From NCBI GenBank assembly GCA_012517145.1, contig JAAYVM010000082.1, positions 1 through 54,115 on the forward strand: a stretch of 54,115 bases of DNA, written 5' to 3'. The translations under genes and the position numbers were made by a program. Below the pieces are notes generated by a model. The model ran no database searches, was not told where the DNA came from, and saw only the letters and a program-made list of their open reading frames with translations. Below are positions 34,243 through 42,831 of the stretch, piece by piece (the stretch's first letter is position 1; the number at the start of each line of letters is the position of its first letter). Source of the DNA: Acholeplasmataceae bacterium. GTDB taxonomy: Bacteria; Bacillota; Negativicutes; Acidaminococcales; Acidaminococcaceae.

Positions 34243-36456
34243 TTACTGTTTTTCCCATTCCTGCAAAATACCATCAATTTGTTTTTGTTCAATTTCCCTA
34301 TTAGCTTTTTCTCCCTGATTTTTTAACAAATAAAAGGTAGCAGCGATATTGCGTGTTTTCTCCGTTAAATTCCAAAAGCTTTTATCTGCCAATGCTTGCT
34401 TGATAGAGTCAAGAATGACTTTATCCGACAGATGTTTTTTATAGCTATCATTAATTTCCCAGCTATAGGTACGGCCACGCCACTTGGCAGCTGATAGTTC
34501 CAAAAATTTTAGAACATTTAATTTGTCTTTGAAATATTCTTTGTTGAAATACCCCTCATAAAATTCAGGATCTAAAGATTCTAGTAAGTATGTGACCATT
34601 AAAGAATATTTGAAATCCAGAAGATTTGTATTTTTGCTTAAAAGTTTTATTTTTTGAATAAACAGCTTTTCCAGTGATTCAAGTTCACTTAATTCAATTA
34701 ATTTCTCATATTCCAACCGTTCTTGTCCATTTGCAGCCAAACGTCCAAAAGCTAATTCAAGTGTATTTAAAAAACTTGCAAAACAGGAAATACAATCCGC
34801 ATCGGCCTTTAATAAAATTAATTCTAAAAGCGCGAATCTATCAGGCTTGTTCATACGTGTAAATAAACTTTCAATAATGTGTTCCGACTTTGTTAAAGGA
34901 CTCAAAGCAATAAAACCTGTGTTTTTACTTTCAAATTTTATAGCTGTTTGCATAAGGATAGTAATGATACTTTCTGCTCTTTGAGGATTGATCTTCTCAA
35001 TATAACTTCTTGTTTCATCAAGAAAATAGATTGTTTTATTTTCTCTATCTAGAGAAATTAAATAATCTTTAAAATCCTCCTCACTCATGTAAAGGAGAGC
35101 ATTCTCAATTTCAGCACTTGGTATGACAACGTCATTAATATCCAAAGTAAAATATAAATCAAATTTCTCAGAGTGTGCCATTCTTTTATTTTTCCTTAGT
35201 TCACCCTGATCCAATCCTGCATAATGCTTTCCGACAAGTTTACCCAAATTAGGAAACATACAAATAAGCGCTTCTATAATATTTTCTTTGTTAATACTTC
35301 CAGGTCTATTGTCCTTTAACAACGATTTAAATATTTCAAGATAATGTTTGTACCATTCCTCTTTTGATTTCTGATCATTAAAAATATTGGCCCAAGGATC
35401 ACCGACTAAAATACCTCTATTGTCTTTAATCCACTGATAGATTTGAGGGCAAAACGTTTCAATAGTAGATATAGCCACAATATCTACAAAGTTAGTTTCT
35501 GAAGATATTGAATTCAATTTAAATGAAATCACATTATAAAGACGATTAACATCCCGCAAATTATTGATAAACGGTTCAATACATTTTGGAAATGCAGATT
35601 GCCAATAAGATTGCTCAAAAAATTTAGCACCCGAAATTTCCAATAGTTCATCTAGTTTATTAAATAATACTATATTTATTTTTTCTTTTTTTACTTCAGG
35701 TAAAGAAATTGGTATTTGTATGATTTTTTCAAGATATTCATTGCCATTTCCTTCTTGAACTTTTTCAAGAGCTTTTACTACAATATCCTTATCAAAGGAC
35801 AAAAGATAAATGACATTGGGAAAATTGGCAACTGAATTAATAAGTTTAAAAACCAAGCGAATCTCTTCATTGCTGAGCCTATCTATATCATCTATGATTA
35901 CTATTATCTTTCTCTCTTGTTCGTTTAATAATTTAATTACTTTTTCTTTTTGTAAAAAAATATCATCAGACTTACTGAGAGAATAGCTTTCTAACTTATC
36001 ACCAACAATTTCCGCGCCCTTCTTGCCTGCAGTAGTAATTAATTTAGCAGCATACGCCGGTATAGGAAGATAATTAGAAAATTCCAATGCAAAAGAATAT
36101 TTTTTTATTGCTGTACCAACCTTACCTAATTTTCTATCCTTGGATGAAGATAGTTCATTGTAAACTCTGATAAAAAACTGTTTTAACAAATGCTCATTAC
36201 AGGAAAAGTTCCATGGATTAAAGCTAATTAATACCGGCTTTTCGTTGTTAGGATCAACTTCATACATACTGCCTATTTCTTGTTTAAACATGTTAATTAT
36301 AGAAGTTTTCCCACTTCCCCATTTTCCGTATATGCCAATGCAAAAAGTATCCTTCGATTTATTGTCGACAATAGACCTTGCTAAATTATTAACAAAAATT
36401 GAACGTCCTAGCAAATCATCTTTTTTATCATTTATGGGACTATCATTTAAATACAT
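34243..36456 (-). CDS. KAP family P-loop NTPase
   Basis: A 737-residue KAP-type NTPase. Walker A is GKWGSGKTS (44-52), Walker B is IVIIDDIDRLS (185-195), and ISFNPWNFS (about 77-85) is the typical KAP post-Walker A motif. KAP proteins are found in antiviral and membrane-associated systems. The membrane segments often inserted in KAP domains are not obvious here. The remaining 400 residues are helical and unrecognised. It heads the leftward island, 111 bp before the helicase; GGGGGAG precedes the start. It may be an extra member of the defence system or an adjacent independent one. Confidence 0.83.
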   Translation of the reverse strand: MYLNDSPINDKKDDLLGRSIFVNNLARSIVDNKSKDTFCIGIYGKWGSGKTSIINMFKQEIGSMYEVDPNNEKPVLISFNPWNFSCNEHLLKQFFIRVYNELSSSKDRKLGKVGTAIKKYSFALEFSNYLPIPAYAAKLITTAGKKGAEIVGDKLESYSLSKSDDIFLQKEKVIKLLNEQERKIIVIIDDIDRLSNEEIRLVFKLINSVANFPNVIYLLSFDKDIVVKALEKVQEGNGNEYLEKIIQIPISLPEVKKEKINIVLFNKLDELLEISGAKFFEQSYWQSAFPKCIEPFINNLRDVNRLYNVISFKLNSISSETNFVDIVAISTIETFCPQIYQWIKDNRGILVGDPWANIFNDQKSKEEWYKHYLEIFKSLLKDNRPGSINKENIIEALICMFPNLGKLVGKHYAGLDQGELRKNKRMAHSEKFDLYFTLDINDVVIPSAEIENALLYMSEEDFKDYLISLDRENKTIYFLDETRSYIEKINPQRAESIITILMQTAIKFESKNTGFIALSPLTKSEHIIESLFTRMNKPDRFALLELILLKADADCISCFASFLNTLELAFGRLAANGQERLEYEKLIELSELESLEKLFIQKIKLLSKNTNLLDFKYSLMVTYLLESLDPEFYEGYFNKEYFKDKLNVLKFLELSAAKWRGRTYSWEINDSYKKHLSDKVILDSIKQALADKSFWNLTEKTRNIAATFYLLKNQGEKANREIEQKQIDGILQEWEKQ

Positions 36457-36865
36457 ATAATATCTCCCCCTTGTTCAGCTAATTTGCAAATATCTATTCG
36501 TAGTCTTTTCATGTAATGGGTATATTTATTATTAATACATTTTTCTTAACTTGGTAAAGTTAGAATAAGGCTTATATGTTTTCAAGAATTGTGCTTCTTT
36601 TTCGACAAACGCAATTTTTTCCCTATTTCATAACTAACTTGAATTATATCATTTTATTTGTACAATTGTACTCCCACCTTATTTTCAAATATTTGCATTT
36701 TAAGATTTATATTTATTATCATTTGTATTTTGAAATGATGATTGCTTCTACCATGTACGTCTTGCATTCCCCTAATATTATTTTTGACAGAATATACCGA
36801 AAACTTCGTAAAGATGCTATTATATAGGTAGATATACTTTGTTTGCTTCGAGGAGGGGTTACCTT
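36457..36865. other. A+T-rich intergenic region between divergent units
   Basis: No gene is supported. It must hold the promoter of the leftward defence island and that of the rightward DUF1508 gene. A TTGACA (about 36784-36789) lies 77 bp before the latter's start, but no good -10 box is spaced properly. A TACAATTGTA palindrome is at about 36660. Confidence 0.4.
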
Positions 36866-37237
36866 ATGGGAAAATTTCTAATCAAGAAGGCTGTCAGCGG
36901 TTTTAAATTCGGTTTAATCGTTGCCAATGACGAAATCATTTTGAACTCAGAAATTTATTCTTCGGAGGCTGCTTGCCGAGCCGGTATCGACAGCGTCAAA
37001 AAAAATGCCCTCATCGCCAAGATTGAAGACCAGACGGTTGAGGGACACAAGGTATTATCGAATCCTAAATTTGAAATTTTCAAAGATAAAAAAGATATGT
37101 TCCGCTTCCATCTGAAAGCCCGCAATGGCGAAATCATCGGTGCTTCAGAGAGCTACGCGAAAATGGAAAACTGCCTGATGGGCATCGAAATCATCCGCAA
37201 ATATGCGCTGGATGCCAGAATTGTGGAGGAAACATGA
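36866..37237 (+). CDS. DUF1508 (YegP-like) double-repeat protein
   Basis: A 123-residue protein made of two DUF1508 units of about 55 residues each: GKFLIKKAVSGFKFGLIVAND and KFEIFKDKKDMFRFHLKARN, each followed by S-E-x-Y and an I-x-x-I/V-K helix. This is the YegP family, small proteins of unknown function. AGGAGGGG lies upstream of the ATG at 36866. Its stop overlaps the next start by 4 bp (ATGA), so the two are translationally coupled. Confidence 0.85.
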   Translation: MGKFLIKKAVSGFKFGLIVANDEIILNSEIYSSEAACRAGIDSVKKNALIAKIEDQTVEGHKVLSNPKFEIFKDKKDMFRFHLKARNGEIIGASESYAKMENCLMGIEIIRKYALDARIVEET

Positions 37238-37470
37238 TTGGGTTTGATGAAAATGTCGAAATCACCAGCCTCGCTGATACAATTAAAAGTAACCCTATGC
37301 TGCTGACGGCTTACCGTGATAATCCGGTTAACACGATTATCGCCTTGCTGCCGCACGATCTGACTGCTGATCAAGCCGTCATCGTGATTAACGGCGTACG
37401 TGCGAAACTGGAAGGCGACGGTCCTTCCAAAGAGGTTGATACTGAGATAACTAATTTTCTGGGAACCTGA
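37234..37470 (+). CDS. Small protein coupled to the DUF1508 gene
   Basis: A 78-residue, helical, acidic protein (NPMLLTAYRDNPVNTIIALL; LTADQAVIVINGVRAKLEG). It begins at an ATGA overlap with the DUF1508 gene, evidence that it is translated. Not recognised. A terminator follows after 17 bp. Confidence 0.6.
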   Translation: MIGFDENVEITSLADTIKSNPMLLTAYRDNPVNTIIALLPHDLTADQAVIVINGVRAKLEGDGPSKEVDTEITNFLGT

Positions 37471-37487
37471 TGCCTATGAGCAAAAAA

Positions 37488-37526
37488 AAGCTTGCACAAA
37501 TTCGTGCAAGCTTCTTTTATTTTTGA
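37488..37526. terminator. Bidirectional terminator
   Basis: AAGCTTGCAC / GTGCAAGCTT stem with a 6-base loop, T-rich tail on the plus strand and an A-run (T-run on the other strand) before it. It serves the converging rhuM gene as well. Confidence 0.85.
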
Positions 37527-37529
37527 CCT

Positions 37530-38570
37530 TCACTTCTTGCTTTTCTCTTCCAATTCCAATAAGTATTTATCGAAATCAGATAAAAAGAACTGGTCTTGAG
37601 TAATGCGGTATTTTTCAAATTCCGTTTCAGCATGTATTTTGGCAATGGCAGCAGATACTTTACCTGCGTCCTTTAATAAACCGTATTCAAACATTTCAAT
37701 AAAAGAATTGAGACGTACTTCCCAGTCCTGCATGGTCAGAGGTATTCTGCGCTTAGTCATACTTTCCGCAAAATCAAGATAGGAACTTACCATACGATTC
37801 AATTGTTCCATTTCAAATTCTGTTAAATAGTTTTTCGCAACAGTAACATCGGTTATTTTTATTTTACCATCCGGTGCATCCTGCCAGGTAGTTAATCCCA
37901 TATGTTCTTTTTCGCTGTTTGCTCTATCCATAATCAATTCGGCTGCAGTATGACCATGAACAGCGAAATGCATCTTGTTCTGCACCGTTGCATAAAAACG
38001 TTTAGTCATCTTGGCAGTTTTATCGTAATCGACGGCTGTCGCATACAGGTCGGTAACCTTCTGATAAAATTTGCGTTCGCTGGCACGAATTTCCCGAATC
38101 CTCGCCAACTGTTCTTCAAAATATTTATCAGTGAGATATGTCCCTCTCTTCAGACGTTCGTCATCCATTACCCATCCTTTGATCGTGTACTCCTTCGCGA
38201 TTTGATTAACCCATTTGCGAAACTGTACCGCTCGCTCAGAATTAACTTTAAACCCGACGGCAATAATCATCTGCAGGTTGTAATGCTCAACTGCACGAGA
38301 AACTTCTCTGGTGCCTTCGCTTTGAACTATTAGAAATTTTCTAATAGTTGCTTCTGGCTGAAGTTCACTATCTCTAAATATTTTTTTAATGTGATAGTTA
38401 ATAGTTGGGACTTCTACGTCATACAAAGTTGCCAGCATCTTTTGCGTCAGCCAGATATTCTCGTCTTCATAGCGCATTTCTATATTATCTTGGTTTTCGC
38501 CTGTTGCAGCGACAAAAGTCAGATATTCAGCGGCGGAACTGCGAATCGATGTTGCTTTTTTCTTTGCCAT
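37530..38570 (-). CDS. RhuM family protein
   Basis: A 346-residue RhuM-type protein. The N-terminal half shows the family pattern: IWLTQKMLATLYDVEVPTIN, REVSRAVEHYNLQMIIAVGF and VQFRKWVNQIAKEYTIKGW. The second half (DLYATAVDYD, HFAVHGHTAAELIMDRA) is the usual C-terminal domain. RhuM was named from a Salmonella pathogenicity island, but it is widespread on islands and phages and its function is unknown; the N-terminus resembles phage antirepressor-like modules. AAAGGAG precedes the ATG. Confidence 0.87.
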   Translation of the reverse strand: MAKKKATSIRSSAAEYLTFVAATGENQDNIEMRYEDENIWLTQKMLATLYDVEVPTINYHIKKIFRDSELQPEATIRKFLIVQSEGTREVSRAVEHYNLQMIIAVGFKVNSERAVQFRKWVNQIAKEYTIKGWVMDDERLKRGTYLTDKYFEEQLARIREIRASERKFYQKVTDLYATAVDYDKTAKMTKRFYATVQNKMHFAVHGHTAAELIMDRANSEKEHMGLTTWQDAPDGKIKITDVTVAKNYLTEFEMEQLNRMVSSYLDFAESMTKRRIPLTMQDWEVRLNSFIEMFEYGLLKDAGKVSAAIAKIHAETEFEKYRITQDQFFLSDFDKYLLELEEKSKK

Positions 38571-38647
38571 AAAGCAAGAACTCCTTTTGGTTGGTTTTAT
38601 GTAGTTACAAGCTTTCTATTCGCTCCCAAACCTGCTTTCCCTGCTTT

Positions 38648-40252
38648 TTATCTAACTTTTCTGCCGTGCGTATAGGTTGGCAGTAATAGTGGTGACACTT
38701 TGTCGGTATGGATGCCTGCTGCGGCAAGCTCTGCCTGGAATTTGTCGATATGGCTGAGTGTCAGCTTACCGAGTTGTGTTTCCTTGCTCTTTTGCGCAGC
38801 GCTCTTACCGGCAATCCTGCCGAAGACGATGATGTCCAGCAGTGAGTTGCCCATCAGGCGGTTAGTGCCGTGGATGCCGCCGACTGCTTCACCTGCGACA
38901 AACAGGTTTTCTATCTTCGTACCAGCCTGTTCGTTGATCAGGATGCCGCCGTTCTGGTAGTGCAGTGTCGGGTAGACAAGGATTGGTTCTTTGCGCAGGT
39001 CAATGCCGAACTTCCCATACATGCGCAGCATACCCGGGAGTCTCTTCTCAATCGTACCTGCGCCGTGAATCATCTCAATCATCGGGGTATCGAGCCAGAC
39101 GGCACTGCCGTCGAGAGCCGGCACGCCTTTGCCTCTTGTCGTGCATTCACGGATAATAGATGCCGCTGCGACGTCGCGCGTCTCCAAGGGATGCATGAAG
39201 GCTTCGCCTTCGGAGTTAATCAGCATGGCACCGAGGGAACGGACTTTTTCCGTTACCAGTGCGCCGAAAATCTGCGCCGGATAGGCAACGCCTGTCGGGT
39301 GGTATTGGATAGCATCGGCATAGATAAGCTCAGCGCCTACGCGGTAGCCAAGGACAAGTCCGTCGGCAGTCGCGCCGTAGTGGTTGGAGGTCGGGAATCC
39401 TTGATAGTGCAGACGCCCAGCGCCACCGGTAGCGATAATTACTGTTTTTCCTTTGGCAACCAGATATTCGCCGGTGTCGTAATTCATCAGGACGGCACCT
39501 GCGGCCTTGCCATTTTCGTCGAGAATCAGTTCTATGGCCGGTGCATAGTCGATTGTGGTAATACCGCGGTTCACTGCTTCGTCACGCAATACGCGCATAA
39601 TTTCGGCCCCGGTATAATCGGCTGCCGCATGCATGCGTTTACGTGAAGTGCCGCCGCCGTGAGTCGTGACCATGACGCCTTTTTCATCTTTATCGAACAT
39701 CACGCCGAGGTCGTTCAGCCATTTGATGGCCAGTGGTCCGTCGTGCACAAGACGTTTCAACAGCTCCGGCTTATTGGAATAATGGCCGCCGCCCAAAGCA
39801 TCGAGATAATGAATGGCTGGGGAATCATTTTCCTTATCGGCTGCCTGAATACCGCCTTCTGCCATCATCGTATTGGCCTCGCCCATTTTCAGCTTCGTCA
39901 CTAAGAGTACTTTCGCGCCGGCTTTATCGGCTTCAATTGCTGCCGAAGTTCCTGCGCCGCCGCCGCCGATGATCAGGACGTCCACATCATAGTCGATGCG
40001 GTCCAGGTCTATTTCATCGCTCTTGATACGGCTGTTGGCCTGCAATAGTTCGGCTAGTTCTGTCGGTACCTTGCTGCCTTTGTTCGGCCCAACGGAAAGA
40101 ACGGTAAAACCGCTTTGGCGGTAATCCGGATGGTACTCCTGCAAAAGGGTATCTTTTTCTTCCGCGCTCATCCGTGCGGGAGTCACGTTCATTCTGGCGC
40201 TTCTTGTCTTTTCAACATTCGCCATGGATTTTAACATTTCTGCTGTCAGCAT
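38648..40252 (-). CDS. Fumarate reductase/succinate dehydrogenase-type flavoprotein
   Basis: A 534-residue flavoprotein of the SdhA/FrdA/TfrA/NadB family. The FAD site is IIGGGGAGTSAA (94-105). The dicarboxylate residues expected for fumarate/succinate chemistry are present: H318 (YHPTG), R359 (ETRDVAA), H431 (HYQNGG) and R465 (HGTNRLMGNS). The histidine that links FAD covalently in membrane SdhA/FrdA is not found (GEANTMMAEGG, 124-134), so FAD is probably bound non-covalently. No membrane anchor genes are present. It is the last gene of the Hdr-Flx operon, 13 bp after the Fe-S subunit, and likely the site where electrons meet fumarate or a similar substrate. GGGAGGG precedes the start. Confidence 0.87.
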   Translation of the reverse strand: MLTAEMLKSMANVEKTRSARMNVTPARMSAEEKDTLLQEYHPDYRQSGFTVLSVGPNKGSKVPTELAELLQANSRIKSDEIDLDRIDYDVDVLIIGGGGAGTSAAIEADKAGAKVLLVTKLKMGEANTMMAEGGIQAADKENDSPAIHYLDALGGGHYSNKPELLKRLVHDGPLAIKWLNDLGVMFDKDEKGVMVTTHGGGTSRKRMHAAADYTGAEIMRVLRDEAVNRGITTIDYAPAIELILDENGKAAGAVLMNYDTGEYLVAKGKTVIIATGGAGRLHYQGFPTSNHYGATADGLVLGYRVGAELIYADAIQYHPTGVAYPAQIFGALVTEKVRSLGAMLINSEGEAFMHPLETRDVAAASIIRECTTRGKGVPALDGSAVWLDTPMIEMIHGAGTIEKRLPGMLRMYGKFGIDLRKEPILVYPTLHYQNGGILINEQAGTKIENLFVAGEAVGGIHGTNRLMGNSLLDIIVFGRIAGKSAAQKSKETQLGKLTLSHIDKFQAELAAAGIHTDKVSPLLLPTYTHGRKVR

Positions 40253-40265
40253 TGTTCGCCCTCCC

Positions 40266-40943
40266 TCACTTTTCGATCTCGCGGTTGTTGTAGAGTTCCT
40301 TCATTTCTGCCAGCGGTTTCTGCATCAACTGCTCCAGCATTTTTTCGCAGTCGCCTTTTTCTATTTCACTGACGCGTTTATTGAGGTGTTCGCTCTGCGG
40401 CGCGAGATACTTGCCGGTCAAGCGGCGTGCCAGAAGCCCTACTGCTGAATGACTGATTTGCGCCGGACATCTGGAAGCGCAGATATTGCAGCCTACGCAG
40501 TCAAAGGAAGCGTGGGCGCATTTTTCGTAATCGCCGCGCTGGGCATAGGCAATATACTGCATGACGTTGAGTCCCTGCGGGCAGCCTTTAGTGCAGGCGT
40601 TGCAGCCGATGCAGCTGTAAATCTCTGGATAAAGCTGGCCCATGATATTCTCGGTCGGTTTGATTTCTTCGATATCGAAAGTCTTTTTGTTGATTGGATA
40701 AGACTCGATCTTGCCTACGCACATGCCGGCTTCGATCTTCGTCTGGCAGGACAAACACACCTTCAGTTCGTGACTGCCCTTCATTCTATAAACAACGGCA
40801 CAACCGCCGCAGAAACCACTGCGGCAGCCGCAGCCGCGCACCAGTTTGTAGCCGGCGTATTCCATAGCGTCCATGATGGTCAATTCTGACGGCACGGTAT
40901 ATTTCTTGCCCAAGAGAAAGACCTCTACCATTTCTTCTTGCAT
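40266..40943 (-). CDS. Iron-sulfur subunit, FrdB/TfrB-like, with [2Fe-2S] and two [4Fe-4S] clusters
   Basis: A 225-residue electron-transfer subunit. Residues 1-85 form a ferredoxin-like [2Fe-2S] domain (GCGCRSGFCGGC, later CLSC). Two [4Fe-4S] motifs follow: CIGCNACTKGCPQG and CVGCNICASRCPA. The layout is like the front part of thiol:fumarate reductase subunit TfrB, but it ends before the cysteine-rich CCG domains; in this operon those are on the separate HdrB. The ATG at 40943 is 8 bases after GGAGG. It should pass electrons to the flavoprotein encoded next. Confidence 0.87.
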   Translation of the reverse strand: MQEEMVEVFLLGKKYTVPSELTIMDAMEYAGYKLVRGCGCRSGFCGGCAVVYRMKGSHELKVCLSCQTKIEAGMCVGKIESYPINKKTFDIEEIKPTENIMGQLYPEIYSCIGCNACTKGCPQGLNVMQYIAYAQRGDYEKCAHASFDCVGCNICASRCPAQISHSAVGLLARRLTGKYLAPQSEHLNKRVSEIEKGDCEKMLEQLMQKPLAEMKELYNNREIEK

Positions 40944-40963
40944 TTTTTCAGCCTCCTTCAGTC

Positions 40964-41803
40964 TCAATACTCATCCGGCAATTCGTCGAGCTCGTCACAC
41001 CGGAAAACCGGTCCATCCTTGCAGACATATTTGCTGCCGATGTTGCAGCGTCCGCATTTGCCGATGCCGCACTTCATCTTCATCTCGAGCGTGGTGTAAA
41101 CCTGCTCTTTGCTAAAGCCCATCTCTTGCAGAGCCGCGAGCGTCAGTTTGATCATGATCGGCGGCCCGCAGACGAGAACCGTCTTGTCCGTGCTGAAGCC
41201 CAGATCCTTCAGGTATTGAGGCACGAAGCCGACATTGCCTGACCAGCCTTCCTCTGCGCGATCAATTGTCAGATGTACATGCGTATCGACTGACGCGGGC
41301 CAGGCAGTCGTCAGCTCTTCGTAATCAACGAAGTCTCCCTTGCTGCGTGCGCCGTAAACCACGTCTATCTTGCCGTAATTGCTCCTGTTGGCAAGCGCAT
41401 AGTCTATCACGGAGTGTAATGGAGCAAGACCAATGCCGCCGGCAATAAAGAGCAGGTTCTGCTGTTTGAGAGCAGTCTCGACGGGGAAGTTGTTGCCGTA
41501 TGGTCCTCTGATAGCTATCTCCTGACCGGGTTCGACTTCGTGGAGATAATCTGTCAACTGGCCGCACCGTTTGATGCTGAATTCCATATAATCTTTATTG
41601 GTCGGCGAAGAAGTAATGGAAAAAATTGCTTCACCGCAGCCTGGTATGGAAATAATCGCGCACTGACCGGGCAGGTAATCGAAGCAGCGTCCGCCTTCCG
41701 GTTTCTCCACGCGGAAAGTCTTGACGTCGCCTGTGTCCTGCCTGATGGCGGTTATTACGGCAATCTGCGGGATCAAAGTGTCTTTGCTGTGGCAATCACA
41801 CAT
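40964..41803 (-). CDS. flxA: FAD/NAD(P)-binding subunit FlxA-like
   Basis: A 279-residue ferredoxin-NADP reductase-type protein. It has an FAD-binding beta barrel (FSITSSP in place of RxYS-S), a nucleotide-binding half (AGGIGLAPLHS, VCGPPIMIK) and a C-terminal PyrK-type [2Fe-2S] motif (CGIGKCGRC-x5-C). This is the NADH-oxidising subunit of FlxABCD complexes; AsrB and HydG-like proteins share the fold. Its start overlaps flxB by 8 bp. It would feed NADH electrons to the Flx and HdrA flavin. Confidence 0.88.
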   Translation of the reverse strand: MCDCHSKDTLIPQIAVITAIRQDTGDVKTFRVEKPEGGRCFDYLPGQCAIISIPGCGEAIFSITSSPTNKDYMEFSIKRCGQLTDYLHEVEPGQEIAIRGPYGNNFPVETALKQQNLLFIAGGIGLAPLHSVIDYALANRSNYGKIDVVYGARSKGDFVDYEELTTAWPASVDTHVHLTIDRAEEGWSGNVGFVPQYLKDLGFSTDKTVLVCGPPIMIKLTLAALQEMGFSKEQVYTTLEMKMKCGIGKCGRCNIGSKYVCKDGPVFRCDELDELPDEY

Positions 41804-42830
41804 TTTTCGTCACCCCCAATGCTTTGGCTACTTTCACTATATTGAGGCTGACCGGGCATTTCTGCAGGCGGCGTCCGCAGCCTACACAGGCATAAGCGCC
41901 TTCGTTATTGGCCGGGAAATAAACAAGCTTATGCATATATCTTTGTCTGAAGCGTGCCAGACGCGTCGTTCTGGGGTTGCCGCCAGCCATATTGGTGAAA
42001 TCGCTGAACATGCAGGAATCCCAGCAGCGGTAACGTTCTACTTTGTCATTCACTTCGTAGTCCCTGATGTCATAGCAGTGGCAAGTCGGGCAGACATAGG
42101 TACAAGTGCCGCAGCCAAGACAGGTCTTGCTGAGCTCTTCCCAAACTTCCGATTCAAAAATCTCTGCCTGCTTACTGCATTCTTCATCCGACAAGGCAAA
42201 GCCGGCTAAAGGCATCTTGTCTAGCAGAGCCTGCACTTGCGCTTGTTGTTCGGCGACTATTTTGTCGCCGCCTTCTGCTTCCGTAAATAAATCCTTGATT
42301 GCAGCTGTCAGTTCCTCGCCTTTCGTGGTCTTCGGCTGCCAGAAAAGGTCGTCGCCTACCAACCAGGCAGCAGCATCCGCCGTTGGTGACGCCGGCTCAA
42401 TACCGAAGGTGCGGCAGAAGCAGGTTTCCTCAGGTTCACTGCAGGCCAGACCGATCAGCGTGCAGTTCTCCCGTCTCGCCTGATAAAAATGATCGACCGG
42501 TTGCTTCAGGAATACTTTGTCCAGCAGGTTGAAGCTGGCAATGTCGCACGCCCTGACACCGAAAGCAATCGTTTTCTCTGCCGGCAGCTGTTTCTGCTCT
42601 AAGCTGAGTTTTTGTCCTTGACGTTCGAAAGCCAAGAGGTTTTCTATTTGCGGGAAAAAGATATTTTTCAGTGACTTGGCAGTAATCGTCGTTTTTAAGT
42701 CGACTGCAGTGCCTTCCTGCCACAAGGCAAAATCCGTCTTATCGTCTTAGCGCACCGGTGCATATAATTTGCCGATTGCCGCCAGTCTGCCAAAAAGTTC
42801 GGGCCAACGCTTCTTTGCTATTTTCAGCAT
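41796..42830 (-). pseudogene. flxB: FlxB-like iron-sulfur subunit interrupted by an in-frame TAA
   Basis: Starting at ATG 42830 (behind AGGGAG, 1 bp after the flxC stop) the frame reads MLKIAKKRWPELF-GRL, reaches YAPVR at codons 23-27, meets TAA (42747-42749), and then continues in the same frame (DDKTDFALWQEGTAV) to 41796. Homologues of the AsrA/FlxB type normally begin with this N-terminus and run through, so this looks like one gene with a nonsense codon, perhaps GAA to TAA. The rest is intact and carries two [4Fe-4S] motifs (CLGCGTCTYVCP; CVGCGRRLQKCP). A TTG at 42725 could restart translation of 309 residues, but no good ribosome binding site is seen. Sequencing error is an alternative. 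Confidence 0.75.
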
Positions 42831-42831
42831 T

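Noticed and set aside
22637-36456. BREX or DISARM system
   Set aside because: No PglZ, BrxC/PglX, or DrmA/DrmB-type gene is present; Mod and Res are plainly of type III.
20036-36670. TACAATTGTA palindrome occurring near 20040 and 36660
   Set aside because: A 10-bp A+T-rich palindrome is expected by chance in such DNA, and the two copies share no context.
42747-42749. Recoded stop codon (selenocysteine or pyrrolysine)
   Set aside because: The codon is TAA; selenocysteine uses TGA and pyrrolysine TAG. No insertion-element-like hairpin follows closely.
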